A stretch of 64,000 nucleotides of DNA from Cyanobacterium sp. HL-69 (GTDB lineage Bacteria; Cyanobacteriota; Cyanobacteriia; Cyanobacteriales; Cyanobacteriaceae). The translations under genes were made by a program, and so were the position numbers. The stretch covers positions 1,922,001 through 1,986,000 of the forward strand of contig CP024912.1 in NCBI GenBank assembly GCA_002813895.1, written 5' to 3'. Shown here piece by piece: positions 47,685-58,021 of this stretch (its first letter is position 1; each line of letters begins with the position of its first letter). Below the pieces are notes generated by a model, which had not been told where the DNA came from, did no database searches, and saw only the letters and a program-made list of their open reading frames with translations.

Positions 47685-48881
47685 ATGCTTGACATAGCCA
47701 AATTAGCCAGACAAATGCCCCAAATAGGGCAACAGATGCAAAAAGATGCCCAAGCTAGTTTAAAAAGATTGGAAATGGCTCAAGGACTTTTTTCTGAGGC
47801 AAATAAACATCAGGATGAGTTAATTAAAGCACAGGAAGTATGGGGCGATCGCATGATATTCTCCCCTGGCACCCCCGTAGAATCCTTAGACACTGCCATC
47901 GATATACCAGATGCACCCCCTAGCCATAGCGTTTTTTCCAGTGATGGCTCCCAAATAGCCCCCTCCCACCACGAAATTATCTATTGTTATCTAATCAATA
48001 TAGGTAGAATAATGCTCCATTATGGGCAAAATTTTCATCCCCTATTAGATAGTATTCCCGAAATTTATTATAAAACCGAAGACCTCTACGGCTCCAGAAA
48101 ATGGGGCATCCGCACCGAAGAATGGATGGGCTACCTTCGCACCATGCAAGAAGTGCAAGTATTAACCGAGATGGCTTGTACATGGGTAAACCCTCCCGGC
48201 GCCCATTTTAATATTCCCAATTTAGCCATGACAGATGGCTCATTGGTTTACTGGTTTTTGGATAATTTACCCACCGAGGCAAGGGAAGAAATTTTAAACC
48301 CCGTTATCGAATCTTGGGAGCAATTACGGCAAAGTAAAATCCCCCTCGTGGGATACATCAGCGCATCCCGTAGCATAGAGGTAATTAGTTTTTTACGCCT
48401 CATGGCTTGTCCCTATGAAGTACCTAATTGTAATAATTTTTGCTCCTTGGATAATGAAAAAAATCCTTGCCAAAAAGTAGAACCCTTAAGGGATACCAGC
48501 CTATGGAATAAGATTTTGCAACCCCGCCAAAGAAGCGCTATTTTCCGCAGTAATTCCCGTATCTTGGATTGTTACCCCGAAAGTCAAAAAACCCATTTTT
48601 GCTACCTTCATGGCGGTGTAGAGGTGGCTAGGGTGGAATTTCCTCAATGGATAGCCGAGGATTCAGAGTTGCTAAATCAAGCCCTGAGTATTACCCTTAC
48701 CCAAATCGACAAAGGTTTTGGTTATCCCGTTGCCCTCGCTGAAGCCCATAATTTGGCGGTGATAAAAGGGGGCGATCGCACTCAGTTCTTTTCCCTCATT
48801 GAGGGTCAAATGTTAAGATATGGGGTGCGAAATGTGGGTGTTTCTTATAAAGAAGCCCGTAAACGGGGCAGTATAGCTTAG
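47685..48881 (+). CDS. NurA-domain nuclease-like protein
   Basis: A 398-residue protein of the NurA superfamily, double-strand-break repair nucleases. The metal site is suggested by VFSSDGSQIAPSHHE near residue 86, with the DGS motif, and ALVDGS-like LAMTDGSLVYWF near residue 180. Near the C-terminus GYPVALAEAHNLAVIKGGDRTQFFS fits. The stop codon TAG spans the edge of the IS element at 48881. No HerA partner is adjacent. Confidence 0.8.
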   Translation: MLDIAKLARQMPQIGQQMQKDAQASLKRLEMAQGLFSEANKHQDELIKAQEVWGDRMIFSPGTPVESLDTAIDIPDAPPSHSVFSSDGSQIAPSHHEIIYCYLINIGRIMLHYGQNFHPLLDSIPEIYYKTEDLYGSRKWGIRTEEWMGYLRTMQEVQVLTEMACTWVNPPGAHFNIPNLAMTDGSLVYWFLDNLPTEAREEILNPVIESWEQLRQSKIPLVGYISASRSIEVISFLRLMACPYEVPNCNNFCSLDNEKNPCQKVEPLRDTSLWNKILQPRQRSAIFRSNSRILDCYPESQKTHFCYLHGGVEVARVEFPQWIAEDSELLNQALSITLTQIDKGFGYPVALAEAHNLAVIKGGDRTQFFSLIEGQMLRYGVRNVGVSYKEARKRGSIA

Positions 48882-49728
48882 GGCGTGTCATCAATTAAGC
48901 CATATAACGACTGCGGCTAGATAAATAGCACCAAGAAAATTTATTTTTCGTTTATCATACCTAGTGGCTATGGCTCTATATTGTTTTAATCGGGCAAAAA
49001 AGTTCTCAATCAAATGTCTTGCTTGATATAAATACTTATCATATTCTCGTTGTTCTTTTCTATTTCTTTTTGGTGGAATAACCGCTATTTTATCCTGCTT
49101 CTTTAGCTTTTCCAGAACTCTTTCATCCGCATCATAACCTTTGTCCCCTAACAAAATATCTGCCTTTATTTCTTTTAGTAAAACATCTGCACCGTCCAAA
49201 TCACATTTTTGTCCTCCGGTGAGGAAAAAACCTGTAGGATTACCTAATGCGTCAACCGTAGTATGAATTTTTGTACTTAAACCTCCTTTACTTCGACCTA
49301 TTGCTTCCTCGTTTTTATCCCCCCTTTTGCACCAGCACTATGCTGGTGTGCTCTTACTATGGTTGAATCAATCATGGCATATTCATCGTCACTATCTCCT
49401 GCCAAAATTTGAAAAACCTTTTCCCAGACACCTTTTTTATTCCAACGACTAAAACGAGTATGAACCACTCGAAAATCACCAAATCGACTAGGTAAATCTC
49501 GCCAAGGAATACCAGCTCGATACCTGTACAATACCGCTTCGACAAAAAGTCGATTATCTTTGGCGGTGACTCCCACTGTACCAAATCGACCCGGTAATAA
49601 ATCTTTAATTTTTTCCCATTGATCGTCTCTCAAACCATACCTGCGCATCTCTACCATATCCTCACTTTTGTCACAATTACTATCATCCTTATTTTATCTG
49701 TTATTCTCTTCTATTTGATGACACGCCC
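48881..49728 (-). mobile_element. IS5-family insertion sequence (848 bp)
   Basis: Terminal inverted repeats GGGCGTGTCATCAA (48881-48894) and TTGATGACACGCCC (49715-49728) are perfect over 14 bases. TA flanks the element on both sides (48879-48880 and 49729-49730), consistent with a target duplication of two or three bases. It carries one transposase split over two frames. The end of the element lies in the nurA stop codon. The intact ends and reading frames suggest recent insertion. Confidence 0.92.
48891..49657 (-). CDS. IS5-family transposase, two frames joined by -1 frameshift
   Basis: The first frame (49657-49298) encodes the N-terminal part MVEMRRYGLRDDQWEKIKDL and the first DDE region EYAMIDSTIVRAHQHSAG. 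The second frame continues from AKGGDKNEEAIGRSKGG through LLGDKGYDADE to RHLIENFFARLKQYRAIATRYDK, giving the other DDE residues. The frames join at a run of four A then six G, where a -1 slip is needed, as in the IS427/IS1031 group. The stop lies inside the terminal repeat. Confidence 0.9.
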
Positions 49729-49784
49729 TAGGGGGAATGGGGAATAGGCAATGGGCAATGGTTTTCTAATTTTGAAACATCATA

Positions 49785-50579
49785 TTAATCCGCATAACTT
49801 TTTCTTTGTTGTCTTTGATATTCTGCCAAAAAAAGGCTAGTGGCGATCGCCACATTAAGAGATTCCACATTGTTAAGTAGAGGAATTTTAACCTTCTCCG
49901 TTGCCAAAGCAGCCAAATCAGAAGACAACCCCTGAGACTCATTACCCATTAACAAAATTGTCGGCAAAGAAAAATCGACCTCCCAAGGAGTCTTATCCCC
50001 CTCCAAAGAAGTAGCAATAACTTGATAACCCTTATTTTTGTAACCTTCCACAAGAGTTATTAAATCATCCTCCGCCCTCGCATTGATGCGAAACCATTCC
50101 CCCACAGAAGCCCTCATCACCTTGGTATTATCCAAATCCACACTATCCCCACTCAACCACAACATATCCACACCCATGGCCACGCTAGTACGAATTATAG
50201 TGCCTAAATTGCCGGGGTCTTGTAACCGTTCTACCACCATGCCCAACTTGATATTTTCAGGATCTTTACTTTGGCGATGATGACGAGGGGCAGTAGCCAA
50301 AACTCCATCAGGAGTTACCGTAGTAGCCACAGATTTCATCACCTCATCACTAACAATTTCCACCCTTTGGGCTTGAGTCTGTAAACTTTGGGCGAGAAGA
50401 TAATTTTTGTTTTGCCATATAGGGGTAAACAATAAAGTTTCAAGGGGGTATTGCACCTGAGAGGCAACCTCCAATAAATTTGTCCCTTCCAGTAAACAAA
50501 GATTTTGTCGATGTCTTTCCGATGGGCGTTGTAACTTGCGTATTTCTTTTATTAGGGGGTTTTTTAGACTACTTAACAC
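49785..50579 (-). CDS. SpoU/TrmH-family RNA 2'-O-methyltransferase
   Basis: A 264-residue SPOUT-fold methyltransferase with a substrate-binding N-terminus. Family motifs are VVERLQDPGNLGTIIRTSVAMGVD near residue 112, ILLMGNESQGLS near residue 212 and VKIPLLNNVESLNVAIATSLFLAEYQRQ near the end; these form the knotted SAM site. The substrate RNA is unknown, rRNA or tRNA. Length normal. The IS element lies between this gene and nurA. Confidence 0.92.
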   Translation of the reverse strand: MLSSLKNPLIKEIRKLQRPSERHRQNLCLLEGTNLLEVASQVQYPLETLLFTPIWQNKNYLLAQSLQTQAQRVEIVSDEVMKSVATTVTPDGVLATAPRHHRQSKDPENIKLGMVVERLQDPGNLGTIIRTSVAMGVDMLWLSGDSVDLDNTKVMRASVGEWFRINARAEDDLITLVEGYKNKGYQVIATSLEGDKTPWEVDFSLPTILLMGNESQGLSSDLAALATEKVKIPLLNNVESLNVAIATSLFLAEYQRQQRKSYAD

Positions 50580-50833
50580 GGTTTTTTTTGAGAATGGAGA
50601 ATAGGGAATGATTTAATATAAAAGTTTCCTTCTCCTGGGGGAGAGGGGTTAGGGGTGAGGGTATAATAAGTTTTGACAAGAAACAGCCCATCAGTGGTCC
50701 TCATCAATTATTAATCAACTAACGTGCTCAAAAATAAGTCCATAACTATGGCGAATTAGTAGAAGATTGATGCCACACCATGATAATCTTAAAAGTGTCA
50801 AATTTTATTATAAATTAAAGTTTACGAAAGTAA

Positions 50834-52300
<1,467 letters not shown>

Positions 52301-52348
52301 GGACAATTAACAAAGCACCCTTAGATTAATTCTTTGGGGTGATGATGG

Positions 52349-52388
52349 AAGGAAAGACAGGAAAATATTAATTTTGTCTTTCCTTTTT
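52349..52388 (+). terminator. Terminator-like hairpin between atpD and atpC
   Basis: AAGGAAAGACA (52349-52359) and TGTCTTTCCTT (52375-52385) form a perfect eleven-base stem with a 15-base loop, followed by four more T. It lies in the spacer of an operon whose products are needed in 3:1 ratio, so it could reduce transcription into atpC or protect the atpD mRNA end. Confidence 0.85.
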
Positions 52389-52432
52389 TCGAGAAAAATA
52401 AAATTATAAGTATTAAATTTTTAGTTTCAATT

Positions 52433-52837
52433 ATGACTTTAACAGTAAGAGTAATTACCCCAGATAAGACTGTTTGGGATCAAGATGCTCAAGAGGTAAT
52501 CTTGCCTAGTGGTAGCGGACAGTTAGGCATTTTAACTAATCACGCTCCTCTTCTCACTAACCTTGACATCGGAGTTTTGAGAGTGCGCACCGAGAAAGAT
52601 TGGAAATCCATCGCCGTAATGGGTGGGTTTGCTGAGGTGGAAAATAATGAGGTCAAAATTCTTGTTAATGGTGCTGAGTTAGGAGAATCCATCGACAAGG
52701 AAACTGCTAAAAGTGACTTGGAAACTGCTGAAAATGAGTTAAAATCTGCAAATTCTGGTAGCGATCGCCAAGCACAAATCAAAGCAAATTCTCAGTATAA
52801 AAAAGCTAGAGCTAGACTTCAGGCAACCAACAGTTAA
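52433..52837 (+). CDS. atpC: ATP synthase F1 epsilon subunit
   Basis: A 134-residue subunit with an N-terminal beta-barrel ([48 protein letters not shown]) and a C-terminal helical hairpin ([22 protein letters not shown]). It regulates and connects the rotor of the ATP synthase. Length normal. It lies downstream of atpD behind the hairpin. Confidence 0.96.
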   Translation: MTLTVRVITPDKTVWDQDAQEVILPSGSGQLGILTNHAPLLTNLDIGVLRVRTEKDWKSIAVMGGFAEVENNEVKILVNGAELGESIDKETAKSDLETAENELKSANSGSDRQAQIKANSQYKKARARLQATNS

Positions 52838-52854
52838 TAAACTTTTAAAGGTAG

Positions 52855-52871
52855 GGTGGGCAATGCCCACC
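52855..52871. repeat. Dispersed palindrome GGTGGGC-N3-GCCCACC, copy 3
   Basis: The same stem as copies 1 and 2, with loop AAT, between the convergent ends of atpC and the phosphopantetheinyl transferase gene. Confidence 0.6.
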
Positions 52872-52896
52872 GCAATCATTGATAATTAACAATTAC

Positions 52897-53577
52897 TTAT
52901 TGTTTTTCAAACTCTTTGATCCTCAACTTCTCAGCTAATTCATATTTACTTTTCACCGCCACAGAAACTAAATAATTATTATCAATTTTTAGGTTTTTTA
53001 TCTGCCATTCTGTTTCTATATCCTCAGAAATAATTTCTATATCTTCACTTAGAAAATTATAACTTAATTCAATGGTATCCAATCCCCCAGACAATCCCTC
53101 TCCAGTGGCTTTTAAATAGGCTTCCTTCGCAGTCCAAAGGGTATAAAATAGTTTTGCTTCATTTTCTTGATTTACTTGCTTTATTAACTGGAATTCACTG
53201 GGGCAAAAAAAACGTTGAGCAAGTTGTTTAAACTTTACTTGTTTACTAATATTTTCTATATCTACCCCTATTAATTGATTAGAAATTCCGTACACTATCC
53301 AATGATCAGTATGGGATAAATTGAAATGTAGGTTAGGATAATCTCTTAAAAATGGTTTTCCTTTTTGATTATAATTAAAGACAATTTTGTCTGGATTTAT
53401 GTTGAGATAAATACTTAAAATAATTCTTAACTTTGCCCTACTAATACAAGTGCGATCGCCCTGTAACTTATTCTTAAAACGTTGGATTTTATCTAATTCA
53501 TCTGGTGATAAAAGAGATTTGAAATAAGCTAAATCACACAAAAACTTATTAGTATTAACTGAATAAATATCTAACAT
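52897..53577 (-). CDS. 4'-phosphopantetheinyl transferase
   Basis: Sfp/HetI-type enzyme that activates carrier proteins. The Mg-binding and catalytic motifs are LIGVDIENISKQVKF near residue 100 and YTLWTAKEAYLKATGEGLS near residue 150. The ATG at 53575-53577 is preferred over the TTG of a ten-residue longer frame. The about 226-residue length is normal. No polyketide or peptide synthase is close, so it likely serves the general acyl carrier protein. Confidence 0.9.
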   Translation of the reverse strand: MLDIYSVNTNKFLCDLAYFKSLLSPDELDKIQRFKNKLQGDRTCISRAKLRIILSIYLNINPDKIVFNYNQKGKPFLRDYPNLHFNLSHTDHWIVYGISNQLIGVDIENISKQVKFKQLAQRFFCPSEFQLIKQVNQENEAKLFYTLWTAKEAYLKATGEGLSGGLDTIELSYNFLSEDIEIISEDIETEWQIKNLKIDNNYLVSVAVKSKYELAEKLRIKEFEKQ

Positions 53578-53746
53578 ATTAAAAATAATCAAGCTGGAAT
53601 AAATCAATAAAACGAATGTTCAAGTCACTATTACTTAATATCAATAAACTTTTAAGCATAAATAGTAATTTAAGGTTTACTTATATACTTTTGTTTATAA
53701 AACAATAATTTTAAAACACATTTGTTACTTACTTAAAAATTTAGAT

Positions 53747-53752
53747 TATAAT
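53747..53752 (+). promoter_or_regulatory. Possible -10 of the secreted paralog pair
   Basis: A perfect TATAAT lies 53 bases before the ATG at 53805. The nearest -35-like TTGTTA is 19 bases upstream, so this is a weak match. Confidence 0.35.
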
Positions 53753-53804
53753 ACCTCTAAAAATGAAATTAAAGTAAATAATTTTTAATTATTGAATCAA
53801 TGCC

Positions 53805-54209
53805 ATGTCTAAATTTGCAACGACCATTTTTATCAGTAGCCTATTTTCACTATTTCTAGTCAGTACCCCCACTCTGGCTCAACAAAAATATCCTCTTATT
53901 TGTCGGTCTGGGGGACGTATTTCCATTAGAACACTGGCTGATGGAAGTGGAGAAATTCAAGGACTGAAACAAGGGCGAACCGCTGTCAACAGGAACAATC
54001 CAAACTCTTCTCTAGCTCCAGGGGAATGTGGATGGGAAGACAGAGCGATGAATAGTAACGAACCCACTACAATTTGTTACAGCAATGTTGCTGCTTTTAA
54101 CATAACACCCATAACAACAATTATTGAAAATTTAAACTATCGTGGTGCTGGGGTTGCCAGATACCTTGTACACAACGACACAAGTAACCGCTGCATGAGA
54201 GTTAATTAG
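53805..54209 (+). CDS. Secreted four-cysteine protein, paralog A
   Basis: A 134-residue protein with a signal peptide MSKFATTIFISSLFSLFLV ending near LAQQ. The mature part has the pattern LICRSGG, then LAPGECGWEDRAMNSNEPTTIC and a final RCMRV, so four Cys likely form two disulfides. The next gene has the same order of motifs. I do not recognise a named family, and no enzyme motif is visible. It is probably periplasmic or exported. Confidence 0.75.
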   Translation: MSKFATTIFISSLFSLFLVSTPTLAQQKYPLICRSGGRISIRTLADGSGEIQGLKQGRTAVNRNNPNSSLAPGECGWEDRAMNSNEPTTICYSNVAAFNITPITTIIENLNYRGAGVARYLVHNDTSNRCMRVN

Positions 54210-54242
54210 TTACCTATCAAACCATTTTTACAAAAAAACACC

Positions 54243-54755
54243 ATGTTCCAAAACTATTTGCAAAAGTTTAGTCTTACTCTTCTTTTAAGTGTAATGACTG
54301 CTCCTCTCAACATTACTTTATCCCATGCCCAACCTCAAAGCTATGAATTAATTTGTCGAGGTGGAGGTGCTTGGCTAGTAACGACGGGGGATTTGAATAC
54401 CGTGACAGAAAGGGGAAGACAATATGTATATGCTCCTGTTCGTGCTAGATTTGCCCCCGGTAATCCTAATATTGATCGCAACAGTGCTGATTTTGTTAAT
54501 GCTTCTCCTAATGTAAAAGCTTTTCTGGTGCAACAAGCCCTAGCACCGGGAGAATGTTCATGGATTGACCGAGGAATGCGAAATGGTGAGCCATCAATTC
54601 TGTGTGATGTTACGGGGAAAAGTAGTGATGTGAATGCGATTCGTTACATTAATTTTATTTCTCGAAGTGAAGCCAGAGCTCGTTTGATGGTTTATAACGA
54701 TAATGGTCAATGTCTCAGGGTTACGAGTTATGAAAATTTAGGAAGTGGCTTTTGA
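54243..54755 (+). CDS. Secreted four-cysteine protein, paralog B
   Basis: A 170-residue relative of the preceding gene, 34 bases downstream. It starts with signal peptide MFQNYLQKFSLTLLLSVMT ending near SHAQ. It shares ELICRGGG, LAPGECSWIDRGMRNGEPSILC and QCLRV with paralog A, and has about 35 extra residues in the middle (VYAPVRARFAPGNPNIDRNS). Local duplication is likely. Function unknown. Confidence 0.75.
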   Translation: MFQNYLQKFSLTLLLSVMTAPLNITLSHAQPQSYELICRGGGAWLVTTGDLNTVTERGRQYVYAPVRARFAPGNPNIDRNSADFVNASPNVKAFLVQQALAPGECSWIDRGMRNGEPSILCDVTGKSSDVNAIRYINFISRSEARARLMVYNDNGQCLRVTSYENLGSGF

Positions 54756-54784
54756 TACTAAATCCCGTTTCAATAATATACTAA

Positions 54785-54815
54785 TTAGGGCGGGGAACAG
54801 GGAACGGGGAACAGA
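54785..54815. repeat. TTCCCYG heptamers, minus-strand sense
   Basis: The sequence GGGGAACAGGGAACGGGGAACAG reads as TTCCCCG, TTCCCTG, TTCCCCG units on the minus strand (written here as GGGGAACA, GGGAAC and GGGGAACAG). It matches the type before leuC. Confidence 0.6.
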
Positions 54816-54941
54816 TAGTAATTGTTTATTGTCAATTGTTACACGGTGAATAATAGTAAACTCTACTAATCGGATTTGGTATGATATTACTTTTTTTGCC
54901 GAAAAACAAGATCTACACATTCTCTAAACTTTTCCTTTCAT

Positions 54942-54968
54942 AAAAAATCCCCTCTAATAAAGGAGGGG
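54942..54968 (-). terminator. Terminator of the PAP-like operon
   Basis: On the minus strand CCCCTC (54968-54963) and GAGGGG (54954-54949) pair around an eight-base loop, followed by A and six T. It lies 26 bases after the last gene of the operon. Confidence 0.85.
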
Positions 54969-54994
54969 TAAGAAAAGATAATAGTTCTTAATAA

Positions 54995-55762
54995 TTAAGA
55001 AAACAACTTTGTGCCGATCAACATTTTGCCATTGCTACCATTACCATGGGAACCTATTTCATGGACATTTTTACTCATTTCTCTGGCTTGGTGATAACTG
55101 TCGATTTCACCTTTTTCAAAATATAACAAAGATGCCTTGCGTAAATCATCCACCGCTTTTTGCTTCGCTCCAGAATCTAAGTATAAAATACCTCTCTTGT
55201 GATAGGCTTCGGCATAATCACCATCTTTTTTGATAGCTTCAGTATAATCGGCGATCGCCCCTGAGATATTACCCAATTTACTATGACTGTTGCCCCTTTC
55301 ATAGAAGAAACTAGCCGAATCAGGCTTAACCCGTAACTCTTGGGATAAAATTTCTACCTGTCGTAAATTACTAACAATCTCTTTTATCTCCTTAGTTTCC
55401 CCATTCAAAGCACTAACATTTTGGTCTAAACTATCCTTAACATTGTTTAAACGCTCATTAAAGCCTAGTTTCAAATCCTCTATCTGATTACCAAAATCAG
55501 CCTTACCCATCACCATCGCCTCCTTCAATTCCCCATGATTAGCTTCCACCATAGTATATAGAGACTCTATTTTTTGTTGTTGAGCATTAAAAGCGCCAAT
55601 CAATCTTTCCTCCGACTGCTTACGGCTAAAAACATTACAACCAACCCCCACCGTAGAAGCCACCGATAAAGGAATGATTTGACCAGTAACCGCAGAGGCG
55701 ATCGCCCCTAAAGCTGTGACACCCAAACCCACATAACCGAGCATATCAACTTGCTTATCCAT
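54995..55762 (-). CDS. Membrane-anchored TPR protein (Slr0151-like)
   Basis: A 255-residue protein, last gene of the operon. Residues 8-45 form two hydrophobic stretches (MLGYVGLGVTALGAIASAV; IIPLSVASTVGVGCNVF), followed by a coiled-coil-like part around residues 60-125 and two TPR units (SFFYERGNSHSKLGNISGAI; AEAYHKRGILYLDSGAKQKA). Position and layout match Slr0151, a Synechocystis TPR protein of photosystem II repair, which is longer. Assignment rests on synteny. Confidence 0.65.
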   Translation of the reverse strand: MDKQVDMLGYVGLGVTALGAIASAVTGQIIPLSVASTVGVGCNVFSRKQSEERLIGAFNAQQQKIESLYTMVEANHGELKEAMVMGKADFGNQIEDLKLGFNERLNNVKDSLDQNVSALNGETKEIKEIVSNLRQVEILSQELRVKPDSASFFYERGNSHSKLGNISGAIADYTEAIKKDGDYAEAYHKRGILYLDSGAKQKAVDDLRKASLLYFEKGEIDSYHQAREMSKNVHEIGSHGNGSNGKMLIGTKLFS

Positions 55763-55796
55763 AATCTTAAAAACCTTATTTCAAATAAAAAATAAA

Positions 55797-56249
55797 TTAA
55801 ACCAACACCGCACAATTAAGCTCAAAAACAGGAATAGCCAACTTAGCCTCCTCAGGAGTCAAAAACTCACTAATCACCTTGAGAAGTAGATCATAAGTGT
55901 CAATATTATCATCCTCAAACTTATAAGCCTTAGAAATAGTTTGAAACCAGAGCAACATATTAGTACGTAAACGCTCCATATCATCAAACAACAAAGCCGC
56001 CGCCGAATAACGCAACAAATCAACCATATCACGCTTACAAGTTACATAATAATCCTTAAACTCAGGATTACGTTTTTGCTTACCCACCTTCACCGCCTCC
56101 ATAATCTCATCCGCCCCATCCCTAATTTTCATATAGGCACTCATGCGTAAATCTTTGGTCTCAAAATAATTGTCCAAAAATCTTAACTCGTAATCCTGTG
56201 CATAACGTCCATCAGCCTCAAGAGTCAAATCCGCAAATTGTTTTAACAT
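55797..56249 (-). CDS. Phycobiliprotein-like protein (Slr0149-like)
   Basis: A 150-residue globin-fold protein. LEADGRYAQDYELRFLDNYF is followed by YYVTCKRDMVDLLRYSAAALLFDD, matching the bilin-binding CxRDM helix of phycobiliproteins with its Cys in place, and SEFLTPEEAKLAIPVFE. A second Cys lies at the end (ELNCAVLV). It is shorter than normal phycobiliproteins at the N-terminus. It is the next-to-last gene of the operon. Bilin binding is possible but unproven. Confidence 0.7.
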   Translation of the reverse strand: MLKQFADLTLEADGRYAQDYELRFLDNYFETKDLRMSAYMKIRDGADEIMEAVKVGKQKRNPEFKDYYVTCKRDMVDLLRYSAAALLFDDMERLRTNMLLWFQTISKAYKFEDDNIDTYDLLLKVISEFLTPEEAKLAIPVFELNCAVLV

Positions 56250-56273
56250 AATAGCAACTCCTTTTGTTTTAAT

Positions 56274-56816
56274 CTAAATAACATCTTCAGTTTGGGCAAG
56301 ATACTGATCAACCTCACCCTTAGTATTTTGTAGCTGAGAAATCATCGAACGAGTAATCAACTTACCCTCCTCCACCAAGATTTTGCCAGAAATAGGGTGA
56401 AGGATATTTTTCTGAGCGCGTCTGCCAATCAAAGCATCCACATCATCAATTTGGCTCAAATACATCCCCGAAGGTAACTCAACCACCACCCCTTCGCCGA
56501 TAACCCTAGCCTGACAAGCAAGACGAGAATTTGTCTTACAAGTAGTAATCACCTCCAGAGTTCTTTTTTCCCGACGATTGAGGGGCGATAAACTGTCCAT
56601 ACCCTCCTTAATGTAAACGTGACAAGTGGAACACATTCCCCGTCCCCCACACTCTTGCATCACATCCAAATCATTTTTTAGCAAACCAGATAACACATTA
56701 TCATTAGTTTGAATTGCTGTTTCTGTGCCGATAGGATCTAACTTGATTGTTTTTGCCACAACTTTTAAATAAACCTCTAAAAACTCAATTACAAATATCT
56801 TTTTATCTTGACTCAC
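56274..56816 (-). CDS. [2Fe-2S] ferredoxin-like protein (Slr0148-like)
   Basis: Up to 180 residues. The cluster motif is CGGRGMCSTCHVYIKEG, with a fourth Cys in RLACQARVIG; the Cys spacing is the adrenodoxin-like form rather than plant-type PetF. The C-terminal third (ALIGRRAQKNILHPISGKIL) is an extension. The open frame begins at GTG 56816, but a GTG at 56757-56759 (giving AKTIKLDPIGTETA) starts where the domain begins and may be the true start. It is in the middle of the operon. Confidence 0.8.
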   Translation of the reverse strand: MSQDKKIFVIEFLEVYLKVVAKTIKLDPIGTETAIQTNDNVLSGLLKNDLDVMQECGGRGMCSTCHVYIKEGMDSLSPLNRREKRTLEVITTCKTNSRLACQARVIGEGVVVELPSGMYLSQIDDVDALIGRRAQKNILHPISGKILVEEGKLITRSMISQLQNTKGEVDQYLAQTEDVI

Positions 56817-56826
56817 AGAAAAAAGA

Positions 56827-57501
56827 TTATAAACTGGTCATCTCACTACGAGAAAGCCGTTCCATAATAGTAGGGTGATCATGTCCTTCCTCTAACCATC
56901 CTTCCGTTAGTTTGATTCTTTCTGCCAAACCAATGACAAAATAATTAGCCTCAGCCCCCATAGACTCACAGCTAGTTTGTACACAGCCCAAATCTTGCCC
57001 CGTCAACTGACTAAAGAAAGAGCTTAAAATTCCCGCTTCGGGTTGACAAGAAAAATGTTTATCTTTAGGGGCTGCTGCCGCAAAAGGAGAATTAACAGTT
57101 TTCACCACAATAAAACCTTGGGGATAATAATCAAAATCAAATTCTGCTACCCCCCAACCATGGGTTTTCCAACATTGTTTGAGGCAACTAATAAACTCCG
57201 CCATCTCCATCTGAGAAAGGGGACGCTCATAATATTCGCTCACCTCACCAATAAAGCGACGGTAAAAACTTTTGCCCCACCAACGACCACAGTTATGGAG
57301 AACTACACTAGAAGCCTGTCCAATTTCCTCCTCCAAACCGTCATAAATACCCTGTAAGAGTACCTCTGGCAGCGCAATTAAACGAGAACCTTGGCGGGTT
57401 TCCAATAACCCTAATTCAAAGTCACCTTGTACATAGGCATCAGGGGAAAAGTAATTACCTTTTAACGGTTTTTTTTCGACTAAATCTGCAATAGAAATCA
57501 T
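56827..57501 (-). CDS. V4R-domain protein (Slr0147-like)
   Basis: I choose the ATG 57499-57501 (MISIADLVEKKPL) because GGGAGA stands well before it; an in-frame ATG exists at 57516. The V4R (4-vinyl reductase) domain covers most of the protein, with GIYDGLEEEIGQASSVVLHNCGRWWGKSFYRR and the end CVQTSCESMGAEANYFVIG. In the other V4R protein of the operon this end has a third Cys; here it is Tyr. Such domains bind small molecules, perhaps tetrapyrroles. Confidence 0.78.
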   Translation of the reverse strand: MISIADLVEKKPLKGNYFSPDAYVQGDFELGLLETRQGSRLIALPEVLLQGIYDGLEEEIGQASSVVLHNCGRWWGKSFYRRFIGEVSEYYERPLSQMEMAEFISCLKQCWKTHGWGVAEFDFDYYPQGFIVVKTVNSPFAAAAPKDKHFSCQPEAGILSSFFSQLTGQDLGCVQTSCESMGAEANYFVIGLAERIKLTEGWLEEGHDHPTIMERLSRSEMTSL

Positions 57502-57533
57502 TAATTTATCTCCCATATCTAAAAAGTATTGTT

Positions 57534-58007
57534 TTAAGCCCTGACGGTATCTTTGACCAGATATTCCTTAGCTTGATTTAAGAATGGCTCTAAATCATTC
57601 ATCTGAGAAGCATTAAGGAAATTTTTTAATTGTGCAACTAACAGGGAATGAACAGCGGAGTCAATAGATTGAGACTCTCTAGCTTCGACAACGTCGGTTA
57701 GCCATTCCAAAAGGCGACGTTCCAGAAATTCAGGGTTATTAAGTAACATTGCCATGGCGCTATATCTAGTAATCAATAGCCAATGTTGCAAAGAAGTTTC
57801 CAGGGCTTTTTCTTGACTATCAGAAAATTTGGCTACCAATTTATCCGCTACTGTCTGGAAAATCTCAATTTCTTGATCCCTAAGAAGGCGATAGATTGCC
57901 ATTTTATTTTGAAGATTGTTGATGCAATTAGAAAAAGTTTCTAAATCATCGCTTTGTAAATAGTTGTACTCTGCTTCGTGGATCAGTTGTTGTAATTCTG
58001 GGTACAT
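57534..58007 (-). CDS. Phycobiliprotein-like protein without bilin Cys (Slr0146-like)
   Basis: A 157-residue helical protein. The segment TSLQHWLLITRYSAMAMLLNNPEFLERRLLEWL aligns with the phycobiliprotein core helix, but the bilin-binding Cys and the RD pair are absent (LQHW replaces CxRD). The only Cys is near the N-terminus in SNCINN. It may keep the fold for protein contacts only. It precedes the V4R gene by 18 bases. Confidence 0.65.
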   Translation of the reverse strand: MYPELQQLIHEAEYNYLQSDDLETFSNCINNLQNKMAIYRLLRDQEIEIFQTVADKLVAKFSDSQEKALETSLQHWLLITRYSAMAMLLNNPEFLERRLLEWLTDVVEARESQSIDSAVHSLLVAQLKNFLNASQMNDLEPFLNQAKEYLVKDTVRA

Positions 58008-58021
58008 AGTTTTATCCTTAG

